64,000 nt of DNA from Thermococcus sp. 4557 (GTDB lineage Archaea; Methanobacteriota_B; Thermococci; Thermococcales; Thermococcaceae): the NCBI RefSeq assembly GCF_000221185.1, contig NC_015865.1:434001-498000 (forward strand). The letters run 5' to 3'. Positions 8,175 to 16,176 of the stretch are shown one piece after another (the first letter of the stretch is position 1; each line of letters opens with the position of its first letter). Below the pieces are notes generated by a model that saw only the letters and a list, made by a program, of their open reading frames with translations, was not told where the DNA came from and ran no database searches. Made by a program: the position numbers and the translations under genes.

Positions 8175-9389
8175 TCAAGAGTGGGCGAGTATGAACTCGT
8201 CAACGCGGTGAACCATGTCCAGCGCCACCGCAAAGTGCGCCCTTGCCTGTGCTGGCTTTTGAGCCCTGAGCAACCCCACGCCTATCCTGAGCTCCTGCGC
8301 GGCTACCTTCAGCTGGCCCTCCGCCCTGCGGGTGTCGATGCCCTCGCGCTTGAGCTCGTGGAGCGCCTTCCTATCCTTCTGAATCCTGTCGTTCATCTCC
8401 CTGAGGAAAGCGCGGACGTCTTTCAGCTTTTCATCGAGCTCCCTCTCGCGAGCCTTCCTAAGTACGAACTCAACGGCTCTGTGGAACTCAGCTATGGTTT
8501 CCCTGTTGTCCTTCATGACAGTCAGAGCGTCCTCCCACTTGCCCTCGTCCGCGAGAGCCTTGACCTGATCGTAAACCTCCGAGAAAGCATCGAGCCTCTC
8601 CTGGAGCTCCGTCACGTTGTAACCGTTCTGCTCCCCGACTTCGATTGCCTTCTGAGCTATCTCCATTCCCTTCTCGCCCTTGATCAGGAAGTCCTTGACG
8701 ATCTTGTCGGCGTTTGCATAGGCGAGCTCCTCGCGGACCTTTCTCAGCTCCTCGTCGAGGAGAGCTTTCTTCTCCTTGGCGGCGTCATAGTCTGCCTTCG
8801 CCTTTTCGTAGTCCCCGGCCTTAAGGTCATCCAGTACAACCTTGTAGGCATCTCTGGTCTCGTTGTAGAGTGCGGTGAGGTTGCTCACGTCTATCCCCTG
8901 GTTCTGGGCGATGTTTATTGTCTTCTCAACGAACCTGAAGTACTCCGTCATGCGCTCGATTTCCATCTTAATGCGTTCCCTCACATCCTGGACATTCTCT
9001 TTGGCCTCCTTAAGCGCTGAGAGGGCAACCTTGTAGTGGTGCATGGCAGTGAGGCTGTCCAGTATCGAGTTGTAGTAGTCGCCGGCCTCGTATTCACTCA
9101 CTGCCTTTTCCTTGTAGTCCTCTGCGAGCTCGTAGTGGGTTAATATCGTCGAGTTCTCGGGCAGCTTGTCCTTTATGGGTTCTATCTTATCTTCGGCGAA
9201 CTTGCTAAGGCGCTGGAGCTTCTCAACGAGGTTGCCCGCTATCACCATCTCCCTGGTGCCGTTGTCCATTGCTCCCGTGTAGGTGGTGCCGCTGGTCGCT
9301 GTTCCGTTGCTATCGGCCAGTCCAAGCGGTATCAAACTTCCAAACAGCAGCACTGCCAGGGCCAGTGCAAAGCCCTTCATTCCCTTCAT
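8175..9389 (-). CDS. secreted helical-repeat protein, function unknown
   Basis: 404 residues from the ATG at 9389, with GGTGATG as ribosome binding site; upstream GTG/ATG codons fall inside that site. A signal peptide (FALALAVLLFGSLIPLGLA) is followed by an almost entirely helical, charged body. Two similar units can be seen, around IAQNQGIDVSNLTALYNETRDAY and EVGEQNGYNVTELQERLDAFSEVY, each starting with a hydrophobic helix and a VSNLT/VTEL turn. No enzyme motif is visible. It probably sits outside the membrane and may be the ligand or partner of the membrane regulator encoded next. Confidence 0.65.
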   Translation of the reverse strand: MKGMKGFALALAVLLFGSLIPLGLADSNGTATSGTTYTGAMDNGTREMVIAGNLVEKLQRLSKFAEDKIEPIKDKLPENSTILTHYELAEDYKEKAVSEYEAGDYYNSILDSLTAMHHYKVALSALKEAKENVQDVRERIKMEIERMTEYFRFVEKTINIAQNQGIDVSNLTALYNETRDAYKVVLDDLKAGDYEKAKADYDAAKEKKALLDEELRKVREELAYANADKIVKDFLIKGEKGMEIAQKAIEVGEQNGYNVTELQERLDAFSEVYDQVKALADEGKWEDALTVMKDNRETIAEFHRAVEFVLRKARERELDEKLKDVRAFLREMNDRIQKDRKALHELKREGIDTRRAEGQLKVAAQELRIGVGLLRAQKPAQARAHFAVALDMVHRVDEFILAHS

Positions 9390-9450
9390 GGGCATCACCG
9401 ATAAAGGCTAGGCGCCCAACCTATTTGAGGACTCCGACGGAACGAACGTT

Positions 9451-9732
9451 TCAGAGCGTTCCATTCTTCTCAAGCTCCCTTATATGGAGGGCTGTGGCAC
9501 ATATTCCCTCCACCACGTCCGTAAAATGCGGAATCTCGCCGAACTGGGCGTACAGGCTTCCGTAGTTCGGGTGCCACGCATCGACCTGCTCGCGTCCCTT
9601 GGCAGTGATGATGTACACCACCCATCCCCTATCCTTGAGGGTCTCAACGAGCTTCCACGCGTTCGTCATGTCGTTTTCATCCTCTATCACGATCCCGTAC
9701 TCGGCCTTGATTTTCTCGAAAAGTTCCGACAT
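9451..9732 (-). CDS. conserved hypothetical protein
   Basis: 93 residues from the ATG at 9732; the GGTGAG ribosome binding site lies 5 bases upstream, which rules out the earlier GTG. It begins MSELFEKIKAEYGIV and contains WKLVETLKDRGWVVYIITAKGREQ. There is no signal peptide, membrane segment or cysteine pair. I do not recognise the family. Confidence 0.6.
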   Translation of the reverse strand: MSELFEKIKAEYGIVIEDENDMTNAWKLVETLKDRGWVVYIITAKGREQVDAWHPNYGSLYAQFGEIPHFTDVVEGICATALHIRELEKNGTL

Positions 9733-9763
9733 CTTTCTCACCGGGAAAGATTGGGGCCGAACG

Positions 9764-10516
9764 TTAAAAACCTTTGAGTGCCCTGATGAGGAGCCTCACC
9801 GCGACCAGTATCAGGAGCACGGAGAACAGTATCTTAAACCGCCTTGGATGAAGCCTCGGAACCAGCCTGGCCCCCGCGGCGGCCCCTATTATGAGGCCGG
9901 GGGAGAGCAGGAGCGCCGTTTGAAGGTCCACCTGACCCAGCGTGAGGTGGGTGGCCGTTCCCACCAGGGCCGTAAAGAACAGGGCGAGGCTGGACGTTCC
10001 GACGGCGTAGATCACGGGGAGGCCCGCGAGGGTGTGGAAGAGGGGGACGTTCAGTACGCCCCCGCTGACTCCGAGCAGTCCGGAGGTCAGTCCGGAGAGG
10101 GCACCGATCAGCGGAACCTTCCTGTAGTTTATCCTCAGTATCTCCCCGCGGTTTCGTACATCGTTCCTTTTGACGAAGACGTAGGCAACGTAGATTAGGA
10201 GAAGGCCGAACACCGCCTCCAGGACGTTTGAATTCAGCATTCCCGAGAGGTACGCGCCTATCATCGCGGCTGGGATTGAAAAGACCTCCTTCAGAAAGGC
10301 CACCCGGTAGAGAACCCTGCCGGCCCGGATGTGGGCGTAGGCGGAGGAGAGGGAGCTTATCGTTATGCACGCAAGGCTGGTTCCGATAGCCACATGGATG
10401 GGCAGTCCGAGGAACACCAGCGAGGGAACGATGAGGAACCCGCCTCCGACCCCAAAAAGGCCCGCTATCGTGCCTATGAGGGCGCCGATTAAAACTGCCA
10501 TTGCCGGGTCAATCAT
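9764..10516 (-). CDS. TauE/SafE family permease
   Basis: 250 residues with about eight hydrophobic segments in two related halves. Each half carries a glycine-rich first helix: GLFGVGGGFLIVP near residues 20-32 and GLLGVSGGVLNVP near 150-162. The family exports small anions such as sulfite, sulfoacetate or other organosulfur compounds across the membrane; the substrate is unknown here. The TATA box TTATATAA is about 27 bases before the ATG, so the gene is probably leaderless. A paralogue lies at 11117-11881. Confidence 0.85.
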   Translation of the reverse strand: MIDPAMAVLIGALIGTIAGLFGVGGGFLIVPSLVFLGLPIHVAIGTSLACITISSLSSAYAHIRAGRVLYRVAFLKEVFSIPAAMIGAYLSGMLNSNVLEAVFGLLLIYVAYVFVKRNDVRNRGEILRINYRKVPLIGALSGLTSGLLGVSGGVLNVPLFHTLAGLPVIYAVGTSSLALFFTALVGTATHLTLGQVDLQTALLLSPGLIIGAAAGARLVPRLHPRRFKILFSVLLILVAVRLLIRALKGF

Positions 10517-10542
10517 TTTGCATCGGCCCGGTATCCCCGGGA

Positions 10543-10558
10543 GGGTTTATATAATTTA
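10543..10558 (-). promoter_or_regulatory. TATA box for the first TauE/SafE gene
   Basis: On the minus strand AAATTATATAAACC is centred about 33 to 27 bases before the ATG at 10516. No ribosome binding site separates them, suggesting transcription starting close to the start codon. Confidence 0.5.
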
Positions 10559-10617
10559 GCCGGAGGATTACAACTTCGCCCAAAAAATTTTTGAACTTTG
10601 AAGGCGTAGGAATACGG

Positions 10618-11175
10618 ATGAAAATGGGGTGGAAAAAGTACTGGCTGATGGTGCTTCTCGTATTTGTGATAACCCAACCGGGCTCGATAACCTTCGCCAA
10701 CTGGGACGCACCCTACGGCTTTTACAAGGACCTCTCGGTCTGGCTCGGCTCTGCGGCGGGAGGACTGCTGCTGGTGCTCGCCTACGGCCTGTACGAGTGG
10801 AGGAATGGGAAGCTGAGCTCCGTGAATCTTCTTCTGGCGGGGGTTGTCCTCCTTTCAACTGCCATAATCGGGTATCGCGCCGAGCTTGCGCTCGGGGGTG
10901 AGATGGGCTACGGAAGCGGAAACATGGTGCTTTTCGTAATCGGAAGCCTCATTGGGTTCACATTGTCCGTAATGCTACTCCCAGTCTCGTTACCATACAT
11001 CCCGACGGGGAGGCTCTACTATCCCTACGACCGGCCTCTGGTTATTGCGTGGCTGGTGATGATAGCCGTGACGCTCCTCCTTGGGGCGGCCTACGTGAAG
11101 GAAAGAAGAGAAAGGCTCACGGAACCGGAAGGCCGAGACCCTTCAGAATCATCCTCAGGGCCAAGAGGGCCATGA
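10618..11175 (+). CDS. hypothetical membrane protein
   Basis: 185 residues from the ATG at 10618 (10624 is also possible). Five hydrophobic segments are visible, starting with YWLMVLLVFVITQPG, then a loop (NWDAPYGFYKD), and helices around AGGLLLVLAYGLY, LLLAGVVLLSTAIIG, VLFVIGSLIGFTLSVML and VIAWLVMIAVTLLLG. The charged tail runs into the 3' end of the opposing TauE/SafE gene, giving a 59-base convergent overlap. I do not recognise the family. It sits between two TauE/SafE paralogues. Confidence 0.6.
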   Translation: MKMGWKKYWLMVLLVFVITQPGSITFANWDAPYGFYKDLSVWLGSAAGGLLLVLAYGLYEWRNGKLSSVNLLLAGVVLLSTAIIGYRAELALGGEMGYGSGNMVLFVIGSLIGFTLSVMLLPVSLPYIPTGRLYYPYDRPLVIAWLVMIAVTLLLGAAYVKERRERLTEPEGRDPSESSSGPRGP

Positions 11176-11881
11176 CGACCGCGAAGGCCTTCTTCAGACT
11201 GTTCGCCCTCGTTCTCTTGGCTATCCTCGCACCGAGCTGTGCTCCGATTATAAGGCCTGGCACGAGGAGGACGAGCCACTGGGTCTCCACGTTGCCCATG
11301 GCGTAGTGCTTGAGCGCTCCGGCCGTTGCTGTGAAAACTATCGCAAAGCTTGAAGTCGCCACCGCGTAGTGTATGGGCAGGCCGAGGTAGGTAAGGAAGG
11401 GCACGTTGATTATGCCCCCTCCCACGCCGAGGAGGCCGCTGGCAATTCCGGCGAAAAAACCACCGACCGGCACCAGCTTATAGTTGACCTCCACTTCCTC
11501 GAGCCTGACCTCACTCGGCTCTGCGGTTTTCTTGCGGTATATCCTGACGGCGACTACCACAAGGGCGAGACCGAAGATGACCTTCAGCCCGGCGGCACTT
11601 ATAAAAGAGGTCATCCACGCGCCGATGTAGGCACCGATTACGGCCGTTGAGGCCAGCAGAAGGCCGGCCTTGTAGTGTATCCTCCTCTGCCTTGAGTACG
11701 CTATCGCCGAGCTGAGGGAGGTAAAGACGACAGCCGCGCTCGATGTGCCCACCGCGTGGTGTATCTCGACGCCGAGGAAGTTCAGCGTCGGAACTATCAG
11801 GAATCCACCCCCGAGGCCGAACATGGCCGCAAGGATTCCTATGAAGACACCGACTGCAAAGTAGCCGGGGTATTTCAGCAT
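11117..11881 (-). CDS. TauE/SafE family permease (second paralogue)
   Basis: 254 residues, starting at an ATG that overlaps the TAA of the PIN gene by one base. It has the same two-fold layout as the permease at 9764-10516, with GLGGGFLIVPTLNFLG near the N-terminus and GLLGVGGGIINVPFLTYLG in the second half. It probably exports sulfite or a related anion. The gene is translationally coupled to an upstream toxin-antitoxin pair, an odd partnership that may only reflect shared transcription. Confidence 0.85.
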   Translation of the reverse strand: MLKYPGYFAVGVFIGILAAMFGLGGGFLIVPTLNFLGVEIHHAVGTSSAAVVFTSLSSAIAYSRQRRIHYKAGLLLASTAVIGAYIGAWMTSFISAAGLKVIFGLALVVVAVRIYRKKTAEPSEVRLEEVEVNYKLVPVGGFFAGIASGLLGVGGGIINVPFLTYLGLPIHYAVATSSFAIVFTATAGALKHYAMGNVETQWLVLLVPGLIIGAQLGARIAKRTRANSLKKAFAVVMALLALRMILKGLGLPVP

Positions 11882-12312
11882 TAGCCATCCCTCAAGATGC
11901 GTCTTATAGCTTCGCTTATGCTCCACACGTCAATAATGCCTGCTTTGGAGACTTTCTCAAAGTGCTTGTCGTTGGTAACGAGGATTGCCCTGCTTTTCAG
12001 GCACGTTGCCGCGTGGACTGCATCCGCGAGCTGGGTTTCGGGAAAATACGGGAGAATGCGAAGCACCTCTTCCCTGCTGGGATTCACAATCGCGACCCGT
12101 CTGCTGATGAAGTTATAAAAGTCCAACGCGTTGAGCTTTTCGGCGTATTTCCTGTACTCGGCCATTAAGACGTCGTTTGCTACCAGAACATAACGTTTGT
12201 TGGTGAGAAAATGGAGCAAAAGCTCAGTCGTGTCAGTCCAGCCCCGCTTAACGGCCGCTATGAAGACGTTTGTGTCGAGCAGGAATTTAGAGCCCGTAGA
12301 GTTCCTTCGCAA
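11881..12312 (-). CDS. vapC: PIN domain ribonuclease toxin (VapC family)
   Basis: 143 residues from a TTG at 12312, preferred because GAGGGG lies 7 bases upstream; a longer reading from TTG 12345 has no ribosome binding site. The PIN residues are the aspartate in FLLDTNVF, the glutamate in LMAEYRK, the aspartate in LADAVHAA and LVTNDKHF. The start overlaps the upstream AbrB-type gene by 26 bases. It is a Mg-dependent RNase by family; its target is unknown. Confidence 0.8.
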   Translation of the reverse strand: MRRNSTGSKFLLDTNVFIAAVKRGWTDTTELLLHFLTNKRYVLVANDVLMAEYRKYAEKLNALDFYNFISRRVAIVNPSREEVLRILPYFPETQLADAVHAATCLKSRAILVTNDKHFEKVSKAGIIDVWSISEAIRRILRDG

Positions 12313-12553
12313 CCCGGTTCCCCTCTTCTTCGGTTTCGGCTTCAAGTTTTTCGAGGTTGATTCCCCTTGAGTTCTTGACGAGCTTTTCGAGCATCTTCTT
12401 GACGTTGAACCGCCTTAGAACTATAGTATCGCCGTCTATCTCAGTGACGAGGAACTCCTCACCGGGTTTGATGTTTAGCTTTCTCCGAACATCCTTTGGA
12501 ATTACGACCCTGCCCTTGGAGTCCATCTTCGTTATTCCCACTTTTCCCACCAT
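12287..12553 (-). CDS. vapB: AbrB/SpoVT-type antitoxin
   Basis: 88 residues from the ATG at 12553. The N-terminal half is a swapped-hairpin AbrB DNA-binding domain: VGITKMDSKGRVVIPKDVRR followed by PGEEFLVTEIDGDTIVL. The charged helical tail probably wraps the PIN toxin. It is the first gene of the pair and most likely represses its own promoter. The assignment is secure because of the characteristic GRVVIPK strand. Confidence 0.88.
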   Translation of the reverse strand: MVGKVGITKMDSKGRVVIPKDVRRKLNIKPGEEFLVTEIDGDTIVLRRFNVKKMLEKLVKNSRGINLEKLEAETEEEGNRVAKELYGL

Positions 12554-12583
12554 TCCCACGTTGAGCCCTGAGTATTTAAAGGT

Positions 12584-13045
12584 TTACCACTCGAAAGCAA
12601 TCGCCTCTATGAGCTTTACCAGTGCCTCGAAGTCTTCCTTCGTGCCGCCCAACGGAAGGCCTATCCCCTCACCATCGGCCCTGTGGAAGGGGATCCTGTT
12701 CTTCTCCGCTATCTCCAGCACTCTCATGGGAACTGCTCCGATTGTCGCCCCGGTTCCGGGCTCGACCTCGAAGAGACCCAGTTTTATCACGGTGCCCTCA
12801 AACTCCGGCTCGAAACCGAAGGCAAAGACGTTTCTGCCCGGAAGGTCGTGGTCGGTTAGGTCCGCTATCGCGGCCACAGACGCCTCCATGAGTATCCCCT
12901 GGCTCTCGGGGTCAGGAACGACGAATGCCAGCCTGTCCTCCGTTCCACTCTCCTCATCAACCATCTCAAAGAGCAGTCCCCTCTCATCCTCAACCACTGG
13001 GCCGTATGGGGCCAGTCTGTCCTTCAGGTATTCATTCCAATCCAT
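12584..13045 (-). CDS. conserved hypothetical protein
   Basis: 153 residues from the ATG at 13045 (GGTGG upstream). It starts MDWNEYLKDRLAPYGPVV and has a central AAIADLTDHDLPGRNVFAFGF; the C-terminus carries GEGIGLPLGGTKEDF and a final amphipathic helix. No known motif, signal peptide or membrane segment is seen. It follows the 2-hydroxyacid dehydrogenase with a 10-base gap, so they are probably cotranscribed. Confidence 0.6.
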   Translation of the reverse strand: MDWNEYLKDRLAPYGPVVEDERGLLFEMVDEESGTEDRLAFVVPDPESQGILMEASVAAIADLTDHDLPGRNVFAFGFEPEFEGTVIKLGLFEVEPGTGATIGAVPMRVLEIAEKNRIPFHRADGEGIGLPLGGTKEDFEALVKLIEAIAFEW

Positions 13046-13055
13046 TCCAACCACC

Positions 13056-14057
13056 TCAGAGCATTTTTACCTCCCCGGGCGGGCGAACCTTCAGCACCCC
13101 CCTGTTGACGAGCGTTTCAGGAACCTCACCGCGCAGAACGGTGAGGAGGTTTTTAACGGCCTGGAAGCCCATGTCCTCCATCGCTTCCTTTGAGAGGCCC
13201 GCGTAGTGGGGCGTTAAGACGGTCTCCCACTCGTGCTTGAACAGTTCGTGCTCCTGGACGGGCTCCTTCTCGAAGACATCACTCGCATAGCCCTTTAGTT
13301 TGCCCTCTTCAATGGCCCTGACAATAGCTTTCTCGTCAACCAGTGTCCCACGCCCTATGTTCACCAGGTACTTCCCCTCGAGGAGCTTTACCATCTCTTC
13401 GTTAATTATGTGGTAGGTTTCCGGCGTTGCTGGGAGTGCGAGTATAACTATATCGCTCTCCCTCAGGACGTCTTCGAGCGGCAGGTACCTGGCCCCGACT
13501 TCTTTTTCAATATCATGCTTCCGTGAGCGGGACCAGTAGAGTATCTCAGTGCCCATCGCCTTCATTCTCCTCGCTATGGCCTTTCCAATGGCGCCCATCC
13601 CGAGGATTCCAACTTTCTTCCCATAGACCGTCTCTATACCCTTGAAGCCGCCCCATATCGTTCTGTGGGAGTCCCACTTGCCGGCGCGGATGAACCTGTC
13701 GGTGTAGGCTATCTTCCTGAGGAGTGCGATGGTCAGCCCAACGGCGAACTCCGCAACGGCCTCGCTCAGGACACCGGAAACCTTGGTGACGTAAATCCCC
13801 CTCTCCGTCGCGGCCTTAACGTCAACGTGGTCGTAGCCGGCGGAATGACAGCTGATGACCTTCAGCCTCTCGGCCCTCTCAATGACTTCGCGCGGAAACC
13901 TGTTCAGCGGGGAGAGTATGACGCCGTCAAACTCCCCTATCCTCTCTTTGAGTTCATCTACGCTTGGATACAGGATGAATTCGACGTCCGCGTATTTCCT
14001 GAGCTCCTCAACAGGCTTACTTTTCATTTTAAAGAGAACGGCCACCCTCGGCCTCAT
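13056..14057 (-). CDS. D-2-hydroxyacid dehydrogenase
   Basis: 333 residues. The nucleotide-binding motif GMGAIG is at 153-158, and the catalytic triad is R236 (NIGRGTLVDE), E265 (DVFEKEP) and H284 (TPHYAG). After the second strand of the Rossmann fold the sequence is YWSRSRK with no acidic residue, which favours NADP(H). Such enzymes reduce glyoxylate, hydroxypyruvate or related 2-oxoacids; phosphite oxidation is an alternative in related proteins. The substrate cannot be told from sequence alone. Confidence 0.85.
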   Translation of the reverse strand: MRPRVAVLFKMKSKPVEELRKYADVEFILYPSVDELKERIGEFDGVILSPLNRFPREVIERAERLKVISCHSAGYDHVDVKAATERGIYVTKVSGVLSEAVAEFAVGLTIALLRKIAYTDRFIRAGKWDSHRTIWGGFKGIETVYGKKVGILGMGAIGKAIARRMKAMGTEILYWSRSRKHDIEKEVGARYLPLEDVLRESDIVILALPATPETYHIINEEMVKLLEGKYLVNIGRGTLVDEKAIVRAIEEGKLKGYASDVFEKEPVQEHELFKHEWETVLTPHYAGLSKEAMEDMGFQAVKNLLTVLRGEVPETLVNRGVLKVRPPGEVKML

Positions 14058-14139
14058 AGTATCACCTTAAGATGCTTATCGAAACGACCCTAATAAGGCT
14101 TTTGCACAGTCGGCGGAGGTGCCGCCCCGTCCGGGAAAG

Positions 14140-14147
14140 CTTAAAAA
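14140..14147 (+). promoter_or_regulatory. TATA box for proS
   Basis: CTTAAAAA preceded by GGGAAAG (BRE-like). It predicts a start near 14168, just ahead of the AGGTGGT ribosome binding site, so the leader is very short. Confidence 0.5.
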
Positions 14148-14178
14148 CTTTCTTCGGTTCTCCCTTTAGGTGGTGCAG

Positions 14179-15627
14179 ATGAGTAAGGTTGAGCGAAAGA
14201 AATGGAGCGAGAATTTCAGCGAGTGGTACAACGAGCTTATCGAGACCGCTGGAATTCAGGACAAGCGTTATCCTGTCAAGGGAATGAACATCTGGCTGCC
14301 CTACGGCCTCAAGATAATGAGAAACATCGAGCGCTTCGTCCATTCCGAGATGGAGAGAACCGGCCATGATGAGGTTCTCTTCCCGGCGCTCATCCCTGAA
14401 ACCGAGTTCCAGAAGGAGGCCGAGCACATAGCAGGCTTCGAGGGTGAGGTGTTCTGGGTCACCCACGCCGGCCACGACCCGCTCGACATAAGGCTCATTC
14501 TCAGACCCACGAGCGAGACGGCCATGTACTCGATGTTCTCGCTCTGGATACGCTCTCATGCCGACCTGCCCTTCAAGGTTTACCAGATAGTCAACACGTA
14601 CCGCTACGAGACCAAGCACACGAGGCCCCTCATCCGCGTCCGCGAGATAAGCAGGTTCTTCGAGGCCCACACCGCCCACGACAGCTACGAGGACGCCGAG
14701 AGGCAGATAAAGGAGGACCTTGAGATATTCGACAACCTCGCGAGGTTCCTCGCGATACCGTACATAATCTCCAAGAGGCCGGACTGGGACAAGTTCCCCG
14801 GCGCCTACTACTCCCTCGGCGCGGAGGTCATGATGCCCGACGGCAGGACGCTGCAGATAGGCACCATGCACAACTACCGCCAGAACTTCGCGAAGGCCTA
14901 CAACATCCAGTACGAGACCGAGAGCGGGGACCACGAGTACGCCCACCAGACCACCTTCGGAATGAGCGAGCGCCTTCTCGCGGCTGTCATAGCCATACAC
15001 GGCGACGACAGGGGAATGGTTCTGCCCCCAACGGTGGCCCCGATACAGGTCGTGGTCGTGCCGATCCCCAAGAAGGACGCCGAGGCCGACGTCTTCGCCT
15101 ACGCCCGCAAGATAGCGGAGGAGCTGAGGACGGCCGGAATAAGGGTTTACATTGACGAGCGCGACATAAGACCTGGCAGGAAGTTCTACGACTGGGAGCT
15201 CAAGGGAGTTCCCCTCCGCATAGAGGTTGGCCCAAGGGACGTTGCCGGCAGGAAGGCCGTTCTTGCGAGGCGCGATACCCTTGAGAAGCTCGTGGTGGAG
15301 CGCGAGGGAATCGTTGAGGAGGTCAGAAAGACCCTGGACGCGATCCATGAGAACCTCCACAAACGCGCCGAGGAGTTCCTCGAGAGCCACATAAAGCGCG
15401 TCGAGACCATAGAGGAGGCCAAGGCCGTCTTCGAGGACAGACGCGGAATCGTCGAGATTCCCTGGTGCGGCGAGGAGAGCTGCGGTCTCGAGATGGAGGA
15501 AGCCCTCGACGCTAAGATGCTTGGAACGCCCTATCCAGAGGAGAAGGCCAAGGCCCCAGAGGGCAAGAAGTGTCCTGTCTGCGGCAGGGAGGCCAAGTTC
15601 ATAGCGAGGTTCGCGAGAACCTACTGA
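14179..15627 (+). CDS. proS: prolyl-tRNA synthetase (archaeal/eukaryotic type)
   Basis: 482 residues. Class II motifs are visible: motif 2 in [18 protein letters not shown] and motif 3 near the [11 protein letters not shown]-like [19 protein letters not shown]. The anticodon-binding domain follows, and the C-terminal zinc-binding domain shows CGEESCG and CPVCG, ending in the conserved RTY with terminal tyrosine. The ATG at 14179 is preceded by AGGTGGT. It attaches proline to tRNA-Pro in the cytoplasm. It is monocistronic and divergent from the dehydrogenase. Confidence 0.97.
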   Translation: MSKVERKKWSENFSEWYNELIETAGIQDKRYPVKGMNIWLPYGLKIMRNIERFVHSEMERTGHDEVLFPALIPETEFQKEAEHIAGFEGEVFWVTHAGHDPLDIRLILRPTSETAMYSMFSLWIRSHADLPFKVYQIVNTYRYETKHTRPLIRVREISRFFEAHTAHDSYEDAERQIKEDLEIFDNLARFLAIPYIISKRPDWDKFPGAYYSLGAEVMMPDGRTLQIGTMHNYRQNFAKAYNIQYETESGDHEYAHQTTFGMSERLLAAVIAIHGDDRGMVLPPTVAPIQVVVVPIPKKDAEADVFAYARKIAEELRTAGIRVYIDERDIRPGRKFYDWELKGVPLRIEVGPRDVAGRKAVLARRDTLEKLVVEREGIVEEVRKTLDAIHENLHKRAEEFLESHIKRVETIEEAKAVFEDRRGIVEIPWCGEESCGLEMEEALDAKMLGTPYPEEKAKAPEGKKCPVCGREAKFIARFARTY

Positions 15628-15689
15628 GCCTCCAGCCCCAGATTTTTCTTCTGATTTTATCATAAAAGATCAAGGAGTAAAAAGAAGGA

Positions 15690-16085
15690 TCATGCGTTCT
15701 GGGATTCGAGCTCCTTGAGAGCCTGCTCGAGGACGTCAACGGCCTGGCTGGCGTAGATGTACGCCTTCCTTATGTGGACGCTGAAGACAACCCAGCTGAG
15801 GGTCCTGGTGTCCCTGGGGAGGCCGTAGGTAAGCGCCTGGTTGTACTGGGCGGTGGCGTTGTTGTAGAGCTCAAGAGCGAGGGTGAGGGTCTCGTTGCTA
15901 ACGTTCATCTGGACGCTGAGGTTGTAAAGCTCGTTGAAGCTCCTCTCCTTGTCCTGGTAGAGGTAGTACCAAGCCACGGACTGCTTGATAAAGTTCTTGT
16001 AGCTCCAGGTGGTAGCGCCCGCGGCCCCGGCAAATGGAACCAGAGCCACCATCAAAACTGCAAGGAGTGCAGCAACTCTCTTCAT
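15690..16085 (-). CDS. small secreted helical protein
   Basis: 131 residues from the ATG at 16085, which has a perfect GGAGGTGG upstream. A signal peptide (VAALLAVLMVALVPFAGAAGA) is followed by about 105 residues of mostly helix, with MNVSNETLTLALELYNNATAQYNQAL. That pattern recalls the helical units of the larger secreted protein at 8175-9389. Function is unknown. Its promoter (TTTAAAAATG on the minus strand) faces that of the carbamoyltransferase gene. Confidence 0.65.
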   Translation of the reverse strand: MKRVAALLAVLMVALVPFAGAAGATTWSYKNFIKQSVAWYYLYQDKERSFNELYNLSVQMNVSNETLTLALELYNNATAQYNQALTYGLPRDTRTLSWVVFSVHIRKAYIYASQAVDVLEQALKELESQNA

Positions 16086-16147
16086 GGTTCCACCTCCTTC
16101 AAATGTATTCATCGAGCGGCATTTTTAAATTCTTCCCTCCCCCAACG

Positions 16148-16156
16148 TTTAAAAAA
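16148..16156 (+). promoter_or_regulatory. TATA box, leaderless carbamoyltransferase gene
   Basis: TTTAAAAAA is centred about 26 bases before the ATG at 16177 and no ribosome binding site intervenes. Transcription should begin at the start codon. Confidence 0.6.
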
Positions 16157-16176
16157 CGAGCATCGAACGAACCACC

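Noticed and set aside
14062-15663. 533-codon ORF opposite proS, and similar long ORFs opposite mat (22479-23519) and lon (61412-62944)
   Set aside because: They mirror strongly supported genes and arise from GC-rich third positions. None has a ribosome binding site or domain.
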